Assembly: GCF_025356155.1 (NCBI RefSeq)
Contig: NZ_JANXUQ010000279.1
Span: forward strand, 1-34,693
DNA length: 34,693 nt
Source of the DNA: Rhodoferax sp.
GTDB taxonomy: Bacteria > Pseudomonadota > Gammaproteobacteria > Burkholderiales > Burkholderiaceae_C
Direction: 5' to 3'
The notes under the pieces: generated by a model
The model's database searches: none
Seen by the model: only the letters and a program-made list of their open reading frames with translations
Told to the model about the DNA's origin: nothing
Program-made: the position numbers and the translations under genes
In this document: piece by piece, positions 24,275-34,176 of the stretch
How the letters are laid out: every line of letters starts with the position of its first letter
Numbering within the stretch: the stretch's first letter is position 1

Positions 24275-25770
24275 GCAAGCTCCGGCAGGGGTTGGTGCGC
24301 ATCGACCGGCAGCGACAGCGTGAAGCTACTGCCTCCACCAGCGCGCCTGCGCACGCTCAGTGTGCCGCCGTGTGCGTTGGCGATGGCACGGCACACGGCA
24401 AGCCCCAGGCCCGCGCCGCGCTGGCCCGAATGGTCGTTGCGCGAATAGGGCTCGAAAATCGCTAGTTGTTGATCGTCAGGTATGCCCGGCCCGCGGTCTT
24501 TGACCGATACCAGTAGCCTGTTGTCTGCCAGGCTGACCACTAGGTCAATGGCGTAGCTGCTGTATTGCAGCGCGTTGTCCAGTAGATTGCCCAGCAACTG
24601 GGTCATCAGGACCGGGTCGGCCTTGATCAGTGGCAGCCCTTCGGGCACGCGGGATTTGATGCGCCGTGCCGGATCGCGCTGGCGCAGCCTGGCCAACACT
24701 GCGCCTACAATTTCTTCAACCGATTCCCAATCCATTGTGATGTCCTGCGTTGCACTGGACAGCCGGACCAGCTGCAAGGTGTTTTCAGTCACGGTGGATA
24801 GGTACGAAGCCTCTCTGACGATGCTACCCAGTAGCCGCTGCTGTTCGGCAAGGCTGAGCTTTTCGTGTTGTGTTTGCAGTGCGGATGCGGCACCCACCAC
24901 GGCAGCCAGGGGGGTGCGAAAGTCATGTGAAATGGCGGCCAGAAACGTGCTTTGCACTTGCTGGCGCTGCGCCTCGTGCTGCGCATCCTGTATGGACACC
25001 GACAGGCGCTGGCGCCACAGTGCCTGGGCCAGCAAGGTGCACAGGGCCTGGGCGTGTTCACGCCCCGCGCGGTCTGTTGCGTCGGCTGGCTGTATGCAAG
25101 CAGCGCCGAGGCGGTGACCGGACTCCAGCATGGGCACATACCAGGCATTGAGCCCGGGCCAGCGGCCTGTTCCCGGCCCCAGCACAGCGGCCTCTCGCAA
25201 GCTGCACTGCAGCCCATCTTCCAATGTCGTAGCCAACGCGGGCTCCAAATTCAGCTGGCCATCGGGGCGGCACAGTACCAGCACATTCAGCCCAGCAAAC
25301 ACACTATCCAACGCCGTTTGACCCAGCGCAAAAATGTCTTGTGGGGTATTGGTGCTGGACAGTGCCATGGCGAGTTCTTGCAATTGATGGGCTCTGTGCG
25401 CATTGAACCTGGCCGTCTCTGTTTTACGCCGCAAACCCGCCGTCAAGTGGCTGATAACCAGGGCGACCATCAGCATGGTGAACAGAGTAATCAACTGCTC
25501 GCGGCTCTCCACCTCAAACGCCCAACGTGGCGGAACAAAGAAAAAATTGAACGCGGTAACCGACCCCACAGCACTGGCAATGGACTCTCTCCAGCTGAGC
25601 GTGTACGACGTCATCACAACGGCCAGCATGTAGAACATTGCCTGGCTGGTCAGGGACACATGGCCATCGATCAAAAAGCACAGTGCGGTTGCGCCAAGTA
25701 GAAAAACCACCACCGCGCCCCAGCGTTTGCGGGCTGAACGGGCTGTGTCCTGAATGGCGATTTCCTGCAT
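24271..25770 (-). CDS. KdpD-like sensor kinase lacking the N-terminal KdpD/USP domains
   Basis: A 499-residue kinase that starts directly at the DUF4118 four-helix membrane domain (about 17-112, with FNFFFVPPRWAFEV), then a GAF-like region (about 130-255), a HisKA domain with H282 in AAISHDFRTPLAA, and HATPase motifs NLLDNALQYS, DRGPGIPD and GAGLGLAVC. Full KdpD (for example at 31414-34176) has about 420 extra N-terminal residues with Walker A/B and a universal-stress fold; these are absent here. The frame has a proper start and is intact, so it is a short paralogue rather than a broken gene. It is divergent from the kdp operon by 157 bases. Loss of the N-terminal domain should change how K+ is sensed. 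Confidence 0.85.
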   Translation of the reverse strand: MQEIAIQDTARSARKRWGAVVVFLLGATALCFLIDGHVSLTSQAMFYMLAVVMTSYTLSWRESIASAVGSVTAFNFFFVPPRWAFEVESREQLITLFTMLMVALVISHLTAGLRRKTETARFNAHRAHQLQELAMALSSTNTPQDIFALGQTALDSVFAGLNVLVLCRPDGQLNLEPALATTLEDGLQCSLREAAVLGPGTGRWPGLNAWYVPMLESGHRLGAACIQPADATDRAGREHAQALCTLLAQALWRQRLSVSIQDAQHEAQRQQVQSTFLAAISHDFRTPLAAVVGAASALQTQHEKLSLAEQQRLLGSIVREASYLSTVTENTLQLVRLSSATQDITMDWESVEEIVGAVLARLRQRDPARRIKSRVPEGLPLIKADPVLMTQLLGNLLDNALQYSSYAIDLVVSLADNRLLVSVKDRGPGIPDDQQLAIFEPYSRNDHSGQRGAGLGLAVCRAIANAHGGTLSVRRRAGGGSSFTLSLPVDAHQPLPELA

Positions 25771-25830
25771 GTTGGAGCCAGCGTACCACCAGCCGCATCA
25801 GGATTGCATCAGGACTGGCTGCACCGTTTG

Positions 25831-25850
25831 TTTTTACGGATTTTTTATAC
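25831..25850 (+). promoter_or_regulatory. candidate KdpE operator upstream of kdp
   Basis: The T-rich stretch TTTTTAC-GGAT-TTTTTATAC holds two similar units spaced 11 bases apart. The E. coli KdpE site upstream of kdpF also has adjoining TTTTTATAC and TTTTTTTAC-type units. It lies about 80-100 bases before the first kdp start codon in the gap divergent from the short kinase gene. This is a resemblance by eye only. Confidence 0.4.
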
Positions 25851-25927
25851 AGAACTGCACAAACTCAACTCCGTTTTTATGGCCCCAAATCCATACTCCA
25901 CCCACACATTTCACCGAGAGGTCAATC

Positions 25928-26032
25928 ATGGATTTTGTTTTTGTTGTTGGGTCCATCGGCTTATGGTTTGCCATGGTTTTGATGGTCTGGGGGCTTGAGA
26001 AGCTGGAAAAGCCGGAGGCTGCACGGCCATGA
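25928..26032 (+). CDS. 34-residue membrane protein preceding kdpF
   Basis: A small protein with one hydrophobic helix (about 2-22) followed by a charged tail ([13 protein letters not shown]). It has a good GAGAGGT ribosome site six bases before the ATG, and its stop overlaps the kdpF start (ATGA), so it is the first translated gene of the kdp operon. It does not match the KdpF pattern, which the next ORF does. Short hydrophobic proteins in this place are easily missed. It may help stabilise the KdpABC complex as KdpF does, or lead coupled translation; the role is unknown. Confidence 0.65.
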   Translation: MDFVFVVGSIGLWFAMVLMVWGLEKLEKPEAARP

Positions 26033-26127
26033 ATATCTTGCACGTCTTATACGGCGGCGGCGCCATGGTTGCCGCCCTGTTGTTGGTGTACTTGGTGTAT
26101 GCGCTGTTTTGCGCAGAGGAGTTTTGA
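26029..26127 (+). CDS. kdpF: KdpF, small subunit of the K+-transporting ATPase
   Basis: The 32-residue product is a single membrane helix ending [15 protein letters not shown]. This closely follows the E. coli KdpF ending (LLGYLVYALINAEAF). The ATG at 26029 overlaps the stop of the 34-residue ORF, and the stop TGA at 26125-26127 overlaps the kdpA start as TGATG. KdpF binds at the KdpA-KdpB interface and stabilises the complex. It is too short for many gene finders, but the sequence match and the coupled position make it secure. Confidence 0.88.
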   Translation: MNILHVLYGGGAMVAALLLVYLVYALFCAEEF

Positions 26128-27926
26128 TGAGCAGCTCGGCCTGGGGGCTATTGGCCCTGTTCTTGGTAACCCTGTTGGTGGCGTCGTGGCCGCTGGGGAA
26201 GTGGATTGCGCTGCTTCTGTCAGGCGACTTGCCCCGGTGGATGCAGCGCGTCGAGGCACCCCTGTATCGCCTGGCGGGCACTGCGCCAGACCAATCCATG
26301 AAGTGGTCCCACTACGCGCTGGCCTTGCTGGCCTTTAATGCGTTGGGTGTGCTGGTGGTGTACGCACTGCAGCGCCTGCAGTTCTTTTTACCACTCAATC
26401 CCGCCGGTATGGCGGCGGTGTCGCCCGATTCCGCGTTCAATACTGCGGTGAGTTTTGTGACCAACACCAATTGGCAGGGTTACTCTGGCGAATCGACCAT
26501 GGGCTATCTCACGCAAATGCTGGGATTGGCGGTGCAAAACTTCTTCTCGGCTGCCACCGGTATCGCTGTTGTCTTTGTGCTGATCCGTGGCTTTGCCGCG
26601 CGGTCCACCGCAGTGATTGGCAACTTTTGGGTTGACATGACGCGTATCACCGCGTGGTTGTTGCTGCCCCTGTCGCTGGTGTTCGCCGTGTTCCTGGTGG
26701 GACAGGGCGTGATCCAGAATTTCGATGACTACAAAGACGTCGCCACGCTGGAAGTCACCAAATTCCAGCAGCCAAAAGCGGATGACAAAGGCATCCCCGT
26801 TGTGGATGAGAAGGGAGTCCCTGTGCTGGAGGATGCGCAGACCGACAAACAGACCTTGCCCATGGGGCCGGTCGCCTCGCAAGAGGCCATCAAGATGCTT
26901 GGCACTAATGGAGGCGGCTTCTTCAACGCCAATTCTGCCCATCCCTATGAGAATCCCACGGCATTGAGCAATTTCTTGCAGATGCTGGCGATCTTCCTGG
27001 TCCCGGCGGCGCTGTGTTTCACCTTTGGCATATCGGTGGCCGACACCCGCCAGGGCTGGGCCATCCTGGCCGCCATGACGGCAATGTTTGTGGTGGCCGT
27101 GATGGTCATCACACCCGCCGAGCAAACGGGTAACCCCCTATTGCCTCCATTCGGTGTGGACCAGACCACGTCCATGGTGCAAGCGGGTGGCAATATGGAG
27201 GGCAAGGAAACGCGCTTTGGCATCAACGCCAGCAGCCTGTTTGCGGTGATCACCACTGCGGCATCCTGTGGAGCCGTCAATGCCATGCATGATTCACTAA
27301 CCCCCATTGGTGGCATGGTGCCCATGGTGATGATGCAGCTGGGCGAGGTGGTGTTTGGTGGTGCAGGTACCGGCCTCTACGGCATGCTGGTGTTTGCCAT
27401 CCTCGCAGTGTTCATTGCCGGGCTGATGATCGGACGCACACCGGAATACCTGGGCAAGAAGATCGAGGCCCATGAGATGAAGTTAACCTCGGTCGCTATT
27501 TTGGTCACCCCCATTTTCGTGCTGGCTGGTACCGCGATTGCGGTCATGGCGGACGCGGGCAAGGCGGGCATCGCCAACCCGGCGGCGCATGGCTTCTCGG
27601 AAATCTTGTACGCCCTGACATCGGCTGCCAACAACAATGGCAGCGCTTTTGCCGGCTTGTCGGCCAACACCCCGTTCTACAACGTGTTGTTGGGCCTGGC
27701 AGTCTGGCTGGGTCGCTTCGGTGTGATCGTGCCGGTGCTGGCCATTGCCGGCGCATTGGCTACCAAGAAGCGGCTACCCGTCACTGCGGGAACCCTGCCA
27801 ACGCATGGCCCCTTGTTCGTGGTTCTGCTGATTGGCACCGTACTGCTGGTCGGTCTTTTGAACTATGTGCCCGCTCTGGCGTTGGGCCCGATGGTCGAGC
27901 ACCTGGTGCTGTGGTCTGCGCACTGA
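26127..27926 (+). CDS. kdpA: K+-transporting ATPase channel subunit KdpA
   Basis: A 599-residue membrane protein of normal family length with about ten transmembrane helices. It starts [14 protein letters not shown] at the ATG overlapping the kdpF stop. The pore-loop repeats related to K+-channel selectivity filters are visible, for example [34 protein letters not shown] and [15 protein letters not shown]-like segments. KdpA binds K+ on the periplasmic side with micromolar affinity and passes it towards KdpB. A Lys/Asp-rich loop around residues 210-240 ([26 protein letters not shown]) is the usual cytoplasmic or periplasmic insertion in this family. KdpB follows after 22 bases. Confidence 0.97.
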   Translation: MSSSAWGLLALFLVTLLVASWPLGKWIALLLSGDLPRWMQRVEAPLYRLAGTAPDQSMKWSHYALALLAFNALGVLVVYALQRLQFFLPLNPAGMAAVSPDSAFNTAVSFVTNTNWQGYSGESTMGYLTQMLGLAVQNFFSAATGIAVVFVLIRGFAARSTAVIGNFWVDMTRITAWLLLPLSLVFAVFLVGQGVIQNFDDYKDVATLEVTKFQQPKADDKGIPVVDEKGVPVLEDAQTDKQTLPMGPVASQEAIKMLGTNGGGFFNANSAHPYENPTALSNFLQMLAIFLVPAALCFTFGISVADTRQGWAILAAMTAMFVVAVMVITPAEQTGNPLLPPFGVDQTTSMVQAGGNMEGKETRFGINASSLFAVITTAASCGAVNAMHDSLTPIGGMVPMVMMQLGEVVFGGAGTGLYGMLVFAILAVFIAGLMIGRTPEYLGKKIEAHEMKLTSVAILVTPIFVLAGTAIAVMADAGKAGIANPAAHGFSEILYALTSAANNNGSAFAGLSANTPFYNVLLGLAVWLGRFGVIVPVLAIAGALATKKRLPVTAGTLPTHGPLFVVLLIGTVLLVGLLNYVPALALGPMVEHLVLWSAH

Positions 27927-27948
27927 ACCGGACAGAGTGAAATCTATT

Positions 27949-30024
27949 ATGAAAACCAATACCTCTCTAATCTTGTTTGATCCGGTGCTGCTGGTGCCCG
28001 CGATCAAGGCCTCTTTTGTCAAGCTGAGCCCCCGCGCGCAATGGCGCAACCCGGTGATGTTCGTGGTCTACATTGGCAGCATACTGACCACGCTGATCGG
28101 CATTCAGGCCCTGCAGGGCCATGGTGACGCACCCGCAGGCTTCATCCTGGCGGTTTCGGTTTGGCTGTGGTTTACGGTGTTGTTCGCCAACTTTGCGGAA
28201 GCGCTTGCCGAAGGGCGCAGCAAGGCGCAAGCGGCCTCTCTGCGTGGCTTGAAGAAGAGCACCTGGGCCAAAAAGCTTGAAGACCCGGTCCATGGTTCCA
28301 GTTGGCTACCGGAGCAGGCTGAGAACCTGCGAAGAGGTGATGTTGTGCTGGTGGAGGCCGGTGAGATGATCCCTATGGATGGTGACGTCATCCAGGGCGT
28401 AGCCACGGTGGACGAAAGCGCCATCACCGGCGAATCCGCCCCCGTGGTGCGCGAGTCCGGCGGCGACTTCGCCTCGGTCACCGGCGGCACCCGTGTGCTG
28501 TCCGATTGGCTGGTGGTGCGCATCGGCGTCAACCCCGGTGAGTCCTTCCTGGACCGCATGATCAGCATGGTGGAAGGTGCCAAGCGCCAGAAGACGCCTA
28601 ATGAGATTGCGTTAACCATTCTGCTGGTGGCGCTGACCATTGTGTTTTTGGTAGTGACGGTTTCGCTGCTGCCGTTCTCGCTCTTTAGCGTGGGTGCAGC
28701 GGGCTCTGGGACTGCAGTCAGCATCACCGCGCTGATTGCGCTGTTGGTGTGCCTGATACCCACCACCATTGGCGGTTTGCTGTCGGCCGTGGGCGTGGCC
28801 GGCATGAGCCGTATGATGCAGGCCAATGTGATCGCCACCTCGGGCCGCGCGGTCGAGGCGGCGGGTGATGTGGATGTGCTGCTGCTGGATAAGACTGGCA
28901 CCATTACCCACGGCAACCGCCAGGCATCGTCCTTCATGCCCGCTCCGGGGGTAAGCCAGTCCCAACTGGCGGTGTGTGCAGCCCAGTCTTCTATTGCCGA
29001 CGAAACGCCTGAAGGCCGCAGCATCGTGACCCTGGCGCAACGCTTGGGCAGCATCGCCGCATTGGTAGGCGAAACTGCGGAGGTGCCGTTTACCGCGATC
29101 ACCCGCATGAGCGGCGTGGATGTGAAGCTGGCAGATGGCAGTCTGCGCCAGCTTCGCAAGGGCGCGGTGGACGCCGTGCGCAAACACGTGGAAGCACTGG
29201 GTGGCAAGCTGCCAGCAGAAGTGGTGCGTGCCTCGGAAGAGGTTTCGCGCCGCGGCAGCACACCGTTGGCAGTGGCCGATGGCCCGCTCGTGTTGGGCAT
29301 TGTGGAACTCAAGGACATTGTCAAGACAGGCATCAAGGAGCGATTCGGCGAGCTGCGCCGCATGGGCATCAAGACCGTGATGATTACGGGTGACAACAAG
29401 CTCACCGCAGCAGCTATCGCGGCGGAAGCCGGTGTAGATGACTTCCTGGCCGAAGCCACCCCGGAAGACAAGCTCAAGCTGATCCGCGAATACCAGGCTG
29501 AAGGCCGCCTGGTCGCCATGACGGGTGACGGCACCAATGACGCACCCGCTTTGGCGCAAGCCGATGTGGCTGTAGCCATGAACAGTGGGACGCAGGCTGC
29601 CAAAGAGGCGGGCAATATGGTGGATCTGGATTCCAACCCAACCAAGTTGCTGGAGATCGTGGAGACCGGCAAGGCGTTATTGATGACGCGCGGCTCGCTG
29701 ACCACGTTCTCCATTGCGAACGACGTAGCTAAGTACTTTGCCATCATTCCTGCGATCTTTGTGACCACCTATCCGCAATTGGGCGCACTCAATGTCATGC
29801 GTCTGGGTAGCCCTTCGTCGGCCATTTTGTCGGCGGTGATCTTCAATGCCTTGATCATCATTTTCCTGATTCCGCTAGCGCTCAAGGGCGTCAAATACCG
29901 CGCCGTGGGCGCCGCCATTCTGCTGCGCCGCAACCTGCTGATCTATGGCCTGGGCGGGCTGATCGTGCCCTTTGTCGGCATCAAGCTGATTGACCTGGTG
30001 CTGGTTGCCATCGGCACTGTTTAA
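27949..30024 (+). CDS. kdpB: K+-transporting P-type ATPase subunit KdpB
   Basis: A 691-residue P-type ATPase. The actuator motif TGES is at 160-163, the phosphorylated aspartate is D314 in [10 protein letters not shown], and the [12 protein letters not shown] hinge follows in the last third. Seven transmembrane helices are expected. KdpB hydrolyses ATP and couples it to K+ import through KdpA. The start is the ATG at 27949, after a weak GAGTGAAA site 22 bases behind kdpA. Unusually, the next gene is a porin-like protein rather than kdpC. A 554-codon open frame on the opposite strand inside this gene is a compositional shadow. Confidence 0.97.
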   Translation: MKTNTSLILFDPVLLVPAIKASFVKLSPRAQWRNPVMFVVYIGSILTTLIGIQALQGHGDAPAGFILAVSVWLWFTVLFANFAEALAEGRSKAQAASLRGLKKSTWAKKLEDPVHGSSWLPEQAENLRRGDVVLVEAGEMIPMDGDVIQGVATVDESAITGESAPVVRESGGDFASVTGGTRVLSDWLVVRIGVNPGESFLDRMISMVEGAKRQKTPNEIALTILLVALTIVFLVVTVSLLPFSLFSVGAAGSGTAVSITALIALLVCLIPTTIGGLLSAVGVAGMSRMMQANVIATSGRAVEAAGDVDVLLLDKTGTITHGNRQASSFMPAPGVSQSQLAVCAAQSSIADETPEGRSIVTLAQRLGSIAALVGETAEVPFTAITRMSGVDVKLADGSLRQLRKGAVDAVRKHVEALGGKLPAEVVRASEEVSRRGSTPLAVADGPLVLGIVELKDIVKTGIKERFGELRRMGIKTVMITGDNKLTAAAIAAEAGVDDFLAEATPEDKLKLIREYQAEGRLVAMTGDGTNDAPALAQADVAVAMNSGTQAAKEAGNMVDLDSNPTKLLEIVETGKALLMTRGSLTTFSIANDVAKYFAIIPAIFVTTYPQLGALNVMRLGSPSSAILSAVIFNALIIIFLIPLALKGVKYRAVGAAILLRRNLLIYGLGGLIVPFVGIKLIDLVLVAIGTV

Positions 30025-30045
30025 GAAATTTTTTTGAAAGACTCT

Positions 30046-30825
30046 ATGCAAATCAAATCATTCACCATCTTGTCCGCTGCATTGATCGGTACCGCAGCAA
30101 TGGCCCAAACAGCCAGTCCCACGGCTGCTCCTGCAGCTGCGCCGGAGCCAGCGTCCAGCCTGACTTTCAATGTCGGCGTGGTCAGCGATTACCGCTTCCG
30201 CAGCGTTTCACAGACCTCGTTCAAACCAGCGTTGCAAGTCGGCGTCGATTTCGCCCACAAGAGCGGCCTCTACGTGGGCGCCTGGGGTTCCAACATCAAC
30301 TGGATCAAGGACTATGTAGGCGCTACCGACGGCACCCTGGAAGTGGACGTCTACGGCGGCTACAAGGGCGAGATCGCCAAAGACTTCAGCTTTGACATCG
30401 GCGTGATCACCTACCAATACCCCAACAACACGGCTGACCGCGTGCTGGTCAATGCCAACACCACCGAGGTCTATGGCGCCCTGACCTTCGGCATCGTGAC
30501 TGCCAAATACAGCCAAAGCACTGGCAACTTCATTGCCAACCCGGACAGCAAGGGCAGCTACTACTTTGAAGTGGCTGCCGCCTTTGACCTGGGCGGTGGC
30601 TTTTCGCTGACACCCCACGTGGGTCGCCAGTCCATTCCTAACCAGACCGGCAGCGCGGGTGACTACACCGACTACTCGTTGACCGTGGGCAAGGACTTCG
30701 GCAATGGCCTGACCGCCTCCGTGGCCGCCATGGCCACCGATGCCAAAGACTCCTTCTACAAAGTCCCCGGCTTTGACAACATCGGCAAAAACGCTGTCAC
30801 TGTTGGTCTGAAATACACGTTCTGA
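30046..30825 (+). CDS. TorF-family putative porin within the kdp operon
   Basis: A 259-residue outer-membrane protein. A signal peptide (1-20, ending AMA-Q) and a Pro/Ala-rich spacer precede a barrel that starts SSLTFNVGVVSDYRFRSVSQT, the hallmark of the TorF/Gcw_chp family, and ends VGLKYTF with a terminal aromatic. The ATG at 30046 follows GAAAG by six bases; a TTG at 30034 is less likely. It lies 21 bases after kdpB and 14 before kdpC, all on one strand, so it is embedded in the operon. It may let K+ or another solute pass the outer membrane when the pump is induced. Direct evidence for that is lacking. Confidence 0.85.
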   Translation: MQIKSFTILSAALIGTAAMAQTASPTAAPAAAPEPASSLTFNVGVVSDYRFRSVSQTSFKPALQVGVDFAHKSGLYVGAWGSNINWIKDYVGATDGTLEVDVYGGYKGEIAKDFSFDIGVITYQYPNNTADRVLVNANTTEVYGALTFGIVTAKYSQSTGNFIANPDSKGSYYFEVAAAFDLGGGFSLTPHVGRQSIPNQTGSAGDYTDYSLTVGKDFGNGLTASVAAMATDAKDSFYKVPGFDNIGKNAVTVGLKYTF

Positions 30826-30839
30826 TTTGAGCCAACACC

Positions 30840-31430
30840 ATGAATACCTTTATTCGTCCTGTACTGGTGATCTTCACCGTGCTCACGCTGGTGACCGGCG
30901 TGGCCTATCCGCTGGCCGTTACCGGCATCGGGCAGTCGCTATTTCCCGCCGAAGCCGCAGGCAGCTTGGTCCAACGTGGCGGCGAGAACGTAGGCTCGGC
31001 CTTGATTGGCCAAAACTTTGTGGACCCGGGCCATTTCTGGGGGCGCCCATCGGCAACCGGTCCACAACCCAACAACGCCATTGCGTCCAGCGGCTCCAAC
31101 CAGGGGCCTTTGAACCCGGCCTTGGTGGATGCGGTCAAGGCCCGTGTGGCGGCATTGCGCGCAGCAGATCCCGGCAATATCCTGCCGGTACCTGTGGAAC
31201 TGGTCACGGCTTCGGCCAGCGGCCTGGACCCACACATAAGCCCGGCAGCAGCCGGGTTCCAGGTGCAGCGTGTTGCCAAAGCTCGCAACCTGGATGCCGC
31301 CGCGCTGCGCGTGCTGGTTGCCGAAAACACCCAGCGGCCACTGCTGGGTCTGATCGGTGAACCGGTGGTCAATGTGTTGCGGTTAAATCTGGCACTTGAT
31401 GCACACTCCAGCCATGGTGAACCCCACTGA
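30840..31430 (+). CDS. kdpC: K+-transporting ATPase subunit KdpC
   Basis: A 196-residue protein with one N-terminal transmembrane helix (about 7-29) and a periplasmic domain. KdpC motifs include [22 protein letters not shown], the [12 protein letters not shown] block and [20 protein letters not shown], closing with [15 protein letters not shown]. It supports assembly and high-affinity K+ binding of the KdpFABC complex. The start is the ATG at 30840, shortly after the porin stop. Its last 17 bases overlap the beginning of kdpD. Confidence 0.96.
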   Translation: MNTFIRPVLVIFTVLTLVTGVAYPLAVTGIGQSLFPAEAAGSLVQRGGENVGSALIGQNFVDPGHFWGRPSATGPQPNNAIASSGSNQGPLNPALVDAVKARVAALRAADPGNILPVPVELVTASASGLDPHISPAAAGFQVQRVAKARNLDAAALRVLVAENTQRPLLGLIGEPVVNVLRLNLALDAHSSHGEPH

Positions 31431-34176
31431 TTCACGGCCCGATCCAGACGCTCTTCTGGCGCAACTGCGCGAAGACGATCTGGACATCCTGCGTGGCAAG
31501 CTGCGCATTTATTTCGGTGCTAGCGCTGGTGTCGGAAAGACCTACGCCATGCTCAATGCGGCCCAACGGGCGCAGCGGGCCGGGCAAACGGTGCTGGTGG
31601 GTGTGGTGGAAACCCATGGGCGCAAGGAAACCATGGAGTTGCAGGCCGACCTGAAGCTGCTGCCCTTGCGCAAAGTGCCGTACCGCGGGCAAGTCTTGCT
31701 GGAGCTGGATATCGATGCCGCGCTGGCCGCGAAGCCGGACGTGCTCCTGGTCGATGAACTGGCGCATACCAACGCACCGGGCTCGCGCCACCCCAAGCGC
31801 TGGCAGGATGTGCAGGAGCTGCTGGACGCTGGCATTGACGTCTGGACCGCACTCAACGTGCAGCACCTGGAGAGCCTCAATGGAACGGTCGGCGCAATCA
31901 CTGGCGTGCGCGTCAACGAGACCGTGCCCGACACGGTTCTCGACAGTGCCGACGAACTGATTTTGGTGGATGTGACGGCCGATGAGCTGTTGGCCCGGCT
32001 CAAGGCTGGCAAGGTCTATGTGGCCCAACAGGCCGAGCGCGCCACCCAAAACTTTTTCCGCAAAGGCAATTTGTTTGCACTGCGCGAGATTGCGCTGCGC
32101 CGAACGGCCGAGCATGTGGGCGACGATGTGCGCAGCTACCGGGCCAAGCAAAACCTGTTGTCTGGCAACGGCCAGTCCAATGGAAACCCGTCCTGGAATA
32201 CCTCCGGCGCTTTGCTGGTGTGTGTCGGGCCCGAGGCCGGCGCCGAGCATGCCGTGCGGTATGCGGCGCGGCTTGCCGGGCAGCTCAATGTGCGCTGGCA
32301 TGCCGCCTACGTAGAAACGCCCGCCCTGCAACGTTTGCCCGCAGACGCCCGGGACCGTACGCTGGCCGTGCTCAAGCTTGCAGAGGAACTGGGTGGCAAC
32401 ACCGCCGTGCTGACGGGCGAATACATTGCCCACGGGCTCCTTGCCCATGCGCAGACGCTCAACTGCGCGACCCTGCTGCTCGGGCGCCCGGTTGAGCGGT
32501 CATGGAGCAAATTTTGGCGTGTCTTCAGACCCACGCTGACACGCCAGTTGGCCGACCTGGCGCCCACGCTGGACATCATCGAGGTTGGCACAACCGACAG
32601 TGTGCGCCGTTTGGCGCCCGCTGTTCCGGTCGGATCGCGGGATGACGAAGCGACAGCAAACTGGAGCGACTCCTGGCCCCGTTATGCGTGGTCCTTGGGT
32701 GCGTGTGTTGGCACAACGCTGTTGACGCTGCCCATGTTGGCGCTTTTCGATTTGGCGAACATCGTCATGCTGTTCCTGCTGTGTGTGGTGTTGGTAGCCG
32801 TCAAACTGGGGCGAGGCCCCGCTATGTTGGCCGCCGTGCTGTCTGTCGGGGCGTTCGACTTTTTCTTTGTCGCCCCCCGCTTTTCGTTTGCGGTCACCGA
32901 CGTTCAGTATCTAGTGACCTTTGCCGTGATGTTGGGGGTTGGCTTGTTGATCGGTCAGCTGACGGCCAACCTGCGCTTTTCGGCCCATGTGTCGGCAAGC
33001 CGCGAGCGCAGAGCCCATGCGCTGTTTGAACTCTCACGGGATCTTTCGGCAGCGCTGCAATCGGTGCAGGTGGTGGAACTGGGCGAGGCTGCGGTGCAGC
33101 GCATCTTTGGCGGACCGGCAAAGGTCTTCATCACCAACTCCCGCGACCAGTTGGAGCTGGGCGACAGCCTGCCAGACCAACTGGACGCCAGCATTGCCGA
33201 TTGGACGTTTAACAACGGTCAGAGAGCCGGCATGGCTACAGCCACCTTGCCGTCCAACGCCTGGCATTACGTGCCACTGCAAGCGCCCATGCGCATTCGG
33301 GGTGTGCTGGTGTTGCAGCCTAGCCAGGCACGCTGGTTGCTGATACCCGAGCAAGTTCAACAACTGGAGACGGTGGCGCGGCAGATTGCCATCGCCTTGG
33401 AGCGTGTGCACTATGTTGATGTTGCGCAGTCGGCCGTGGTGGATATGGAGTCTGAGCGGCTGCGCAATACGCTGTTGGCCACCATGTCGCACGATGTGCG
33501 CACGCCGTTGACCGCCCTTATCGGCCAGACCGAAACACTGGAGCAATCCCCCACGCTGACGCAGGACCAGCGAACGTCCGTACAGGCAATTGCCCGCGAG
33601 GCCAGAGGGCTCAGCGCGCTGGTGACCAACTTGCTCGACATGGCGCGCCTGGAAAGCGGCAAGGTCCAATTGCGCAAGCAATGGCAATCGGTGGAAGAGG
33701 TCGTGGGTGGTGCTATTCGCTCCGCACGCCATGCGGTGGGCGCACTCACCGTTGCCACCGACTTGCCGCACGGCATGCCACTGGTCGAATTTGATGCCAA
33801 GCTGGTCGAGCGTGTATTGGTCAACCTGTTGGAGAATGCCGCCAAGCATGGCGTTACCGCGGGTGGTCCTTCACCTGCCATTGTTGTCCGTGCCGTGGTG
33901 ACACCGGCGACGCTGGAGCTGCGTGTGCGCGACCATGGTCCTGGGCTGCCCGCGTCCAGCAAAGGGCATGAAGCTATTTTGTTTGACAAGTTCACACGGG
34001 GCCAAGCCGAATCATCCACACGCGGCGTGGGTTTGGGCCTGGCCATTTGTAAAGCGATTGTGGAGGCGCATGGCGGAAGAATAAGCGCAGCCCCAGCCGA
34101 TGGCGGAGGCGCAGAATTCACCGTCGTCCTGCCCCGTTCAACCCCACCCATTACACCGGAAGCTGAAGATGTCTGA
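31414..34176 (+). CDS. kdpD: full-length osmosensitive K+ sensor kinase KdpD
   Basis: The 920-residue product has the complete KdpD layout. The N-terminal KdpD domain has Walker A GASAGVGK at 35-42 and Walker [11 protein letters not shown] at 111-120. A universal-stress-like domain covers about 265-390 and four DUF4118 transmembrane helices about 425-520 ([14 protein letters not shown]). A GAF-type region follows, then HisKA with H693 in [11 protein letters not shown], and HATPase motifs [17 protein letters not shown] and GVGLGLAIC. The ATG at 31414 gives [12 protein letters not shown], similar to known KdpD starts; ATG 31399 is an alternative. It is coupled to kdpC and overlaps kdpE by eight bases. 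It senses low K+ and adjusts KdpE phosphorylation. Confidence 0.96.
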   Translation: MVNPTDSRPDPDALLAQLREDDLDILRGKLRIYFGASAGVGKTYAMLNAAQRAQRAGQTVLVGVVETHGRKETMELQADLKLLPLRKVPYRGQVLLELDIDAALAAKPDVLLVDELAHTNAPGSRHPKRWQDVQELLDAGIDVWTALNVQHLESLNGTVGAITGVRVNETVPDTVLDSADELILVDVTADELLARLKAGKVYVAQQAERATQNFFRKGNLFALREIALRRTAEHVGDDVRSYRAKQNLLSGNGQSNGNPSWNTSGALLVCVGPEAGAEHAVRYAARLAGQLNVRWHAAYVETPALQRLPADARDRTLAVLKLAEELGGNTAVLTGEYIAHGLLAHAQTLNCATLLLGRPVERSWSKFWRVFRPTLTRQLADLAPTLDIIEVGTTDSVRRLAPAVPVGSRDDEATANWSDSWPRYAWSLGACVGTTLLTLPMLALFDLANIVMLFLLCVVLVAVKLGRGPAMLAAVLSVGAFDFFFVAPRFSFAVTDVQYLVTFAVMLGVGLLIGQLTANLRFSAHVSASRERRAHALFELSRDLSAALQSVQVVELGEAAVQRIFGGPAKVFITNSRDQLELGDSLPDQLDASIADWTFNNGQRAGMATATLPSNAWHYVPLQAPMRIRGVLVLQPSQARWLLIPEQVQQLETVARQIAIALERVHYVDVAQSAVVDMESERLRNTLLATMSHDVRTPLTALIGQTETLEQSPTLTQDQRTSVQAIAREARGLSALVTNLLDMARLESGKVQLRKQWQSVEEVVGGAIRSARHAVGALTVATDLPHGMPLVEFDAKLVERVLVNLLENAAKHGVTAGGPSPAIVVRAVVTPATLELRVRDHGPGLPASSKGHEAILFDKFTRGQAESSTRGVGLGLAICKAIVEAHGGRISAAPADGGGAEFTVVLPRSTPPITPEAEDV

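Noticed and set aside
28104-29768. A 554-codon open frame antisense to kdpB
   Set aside because: It is Ser/Thr/Ala-rich with no domain pattern and lies wholly within a certain P-type ATPase gene. High-GC codon use commonly leaves such open antisense frames.
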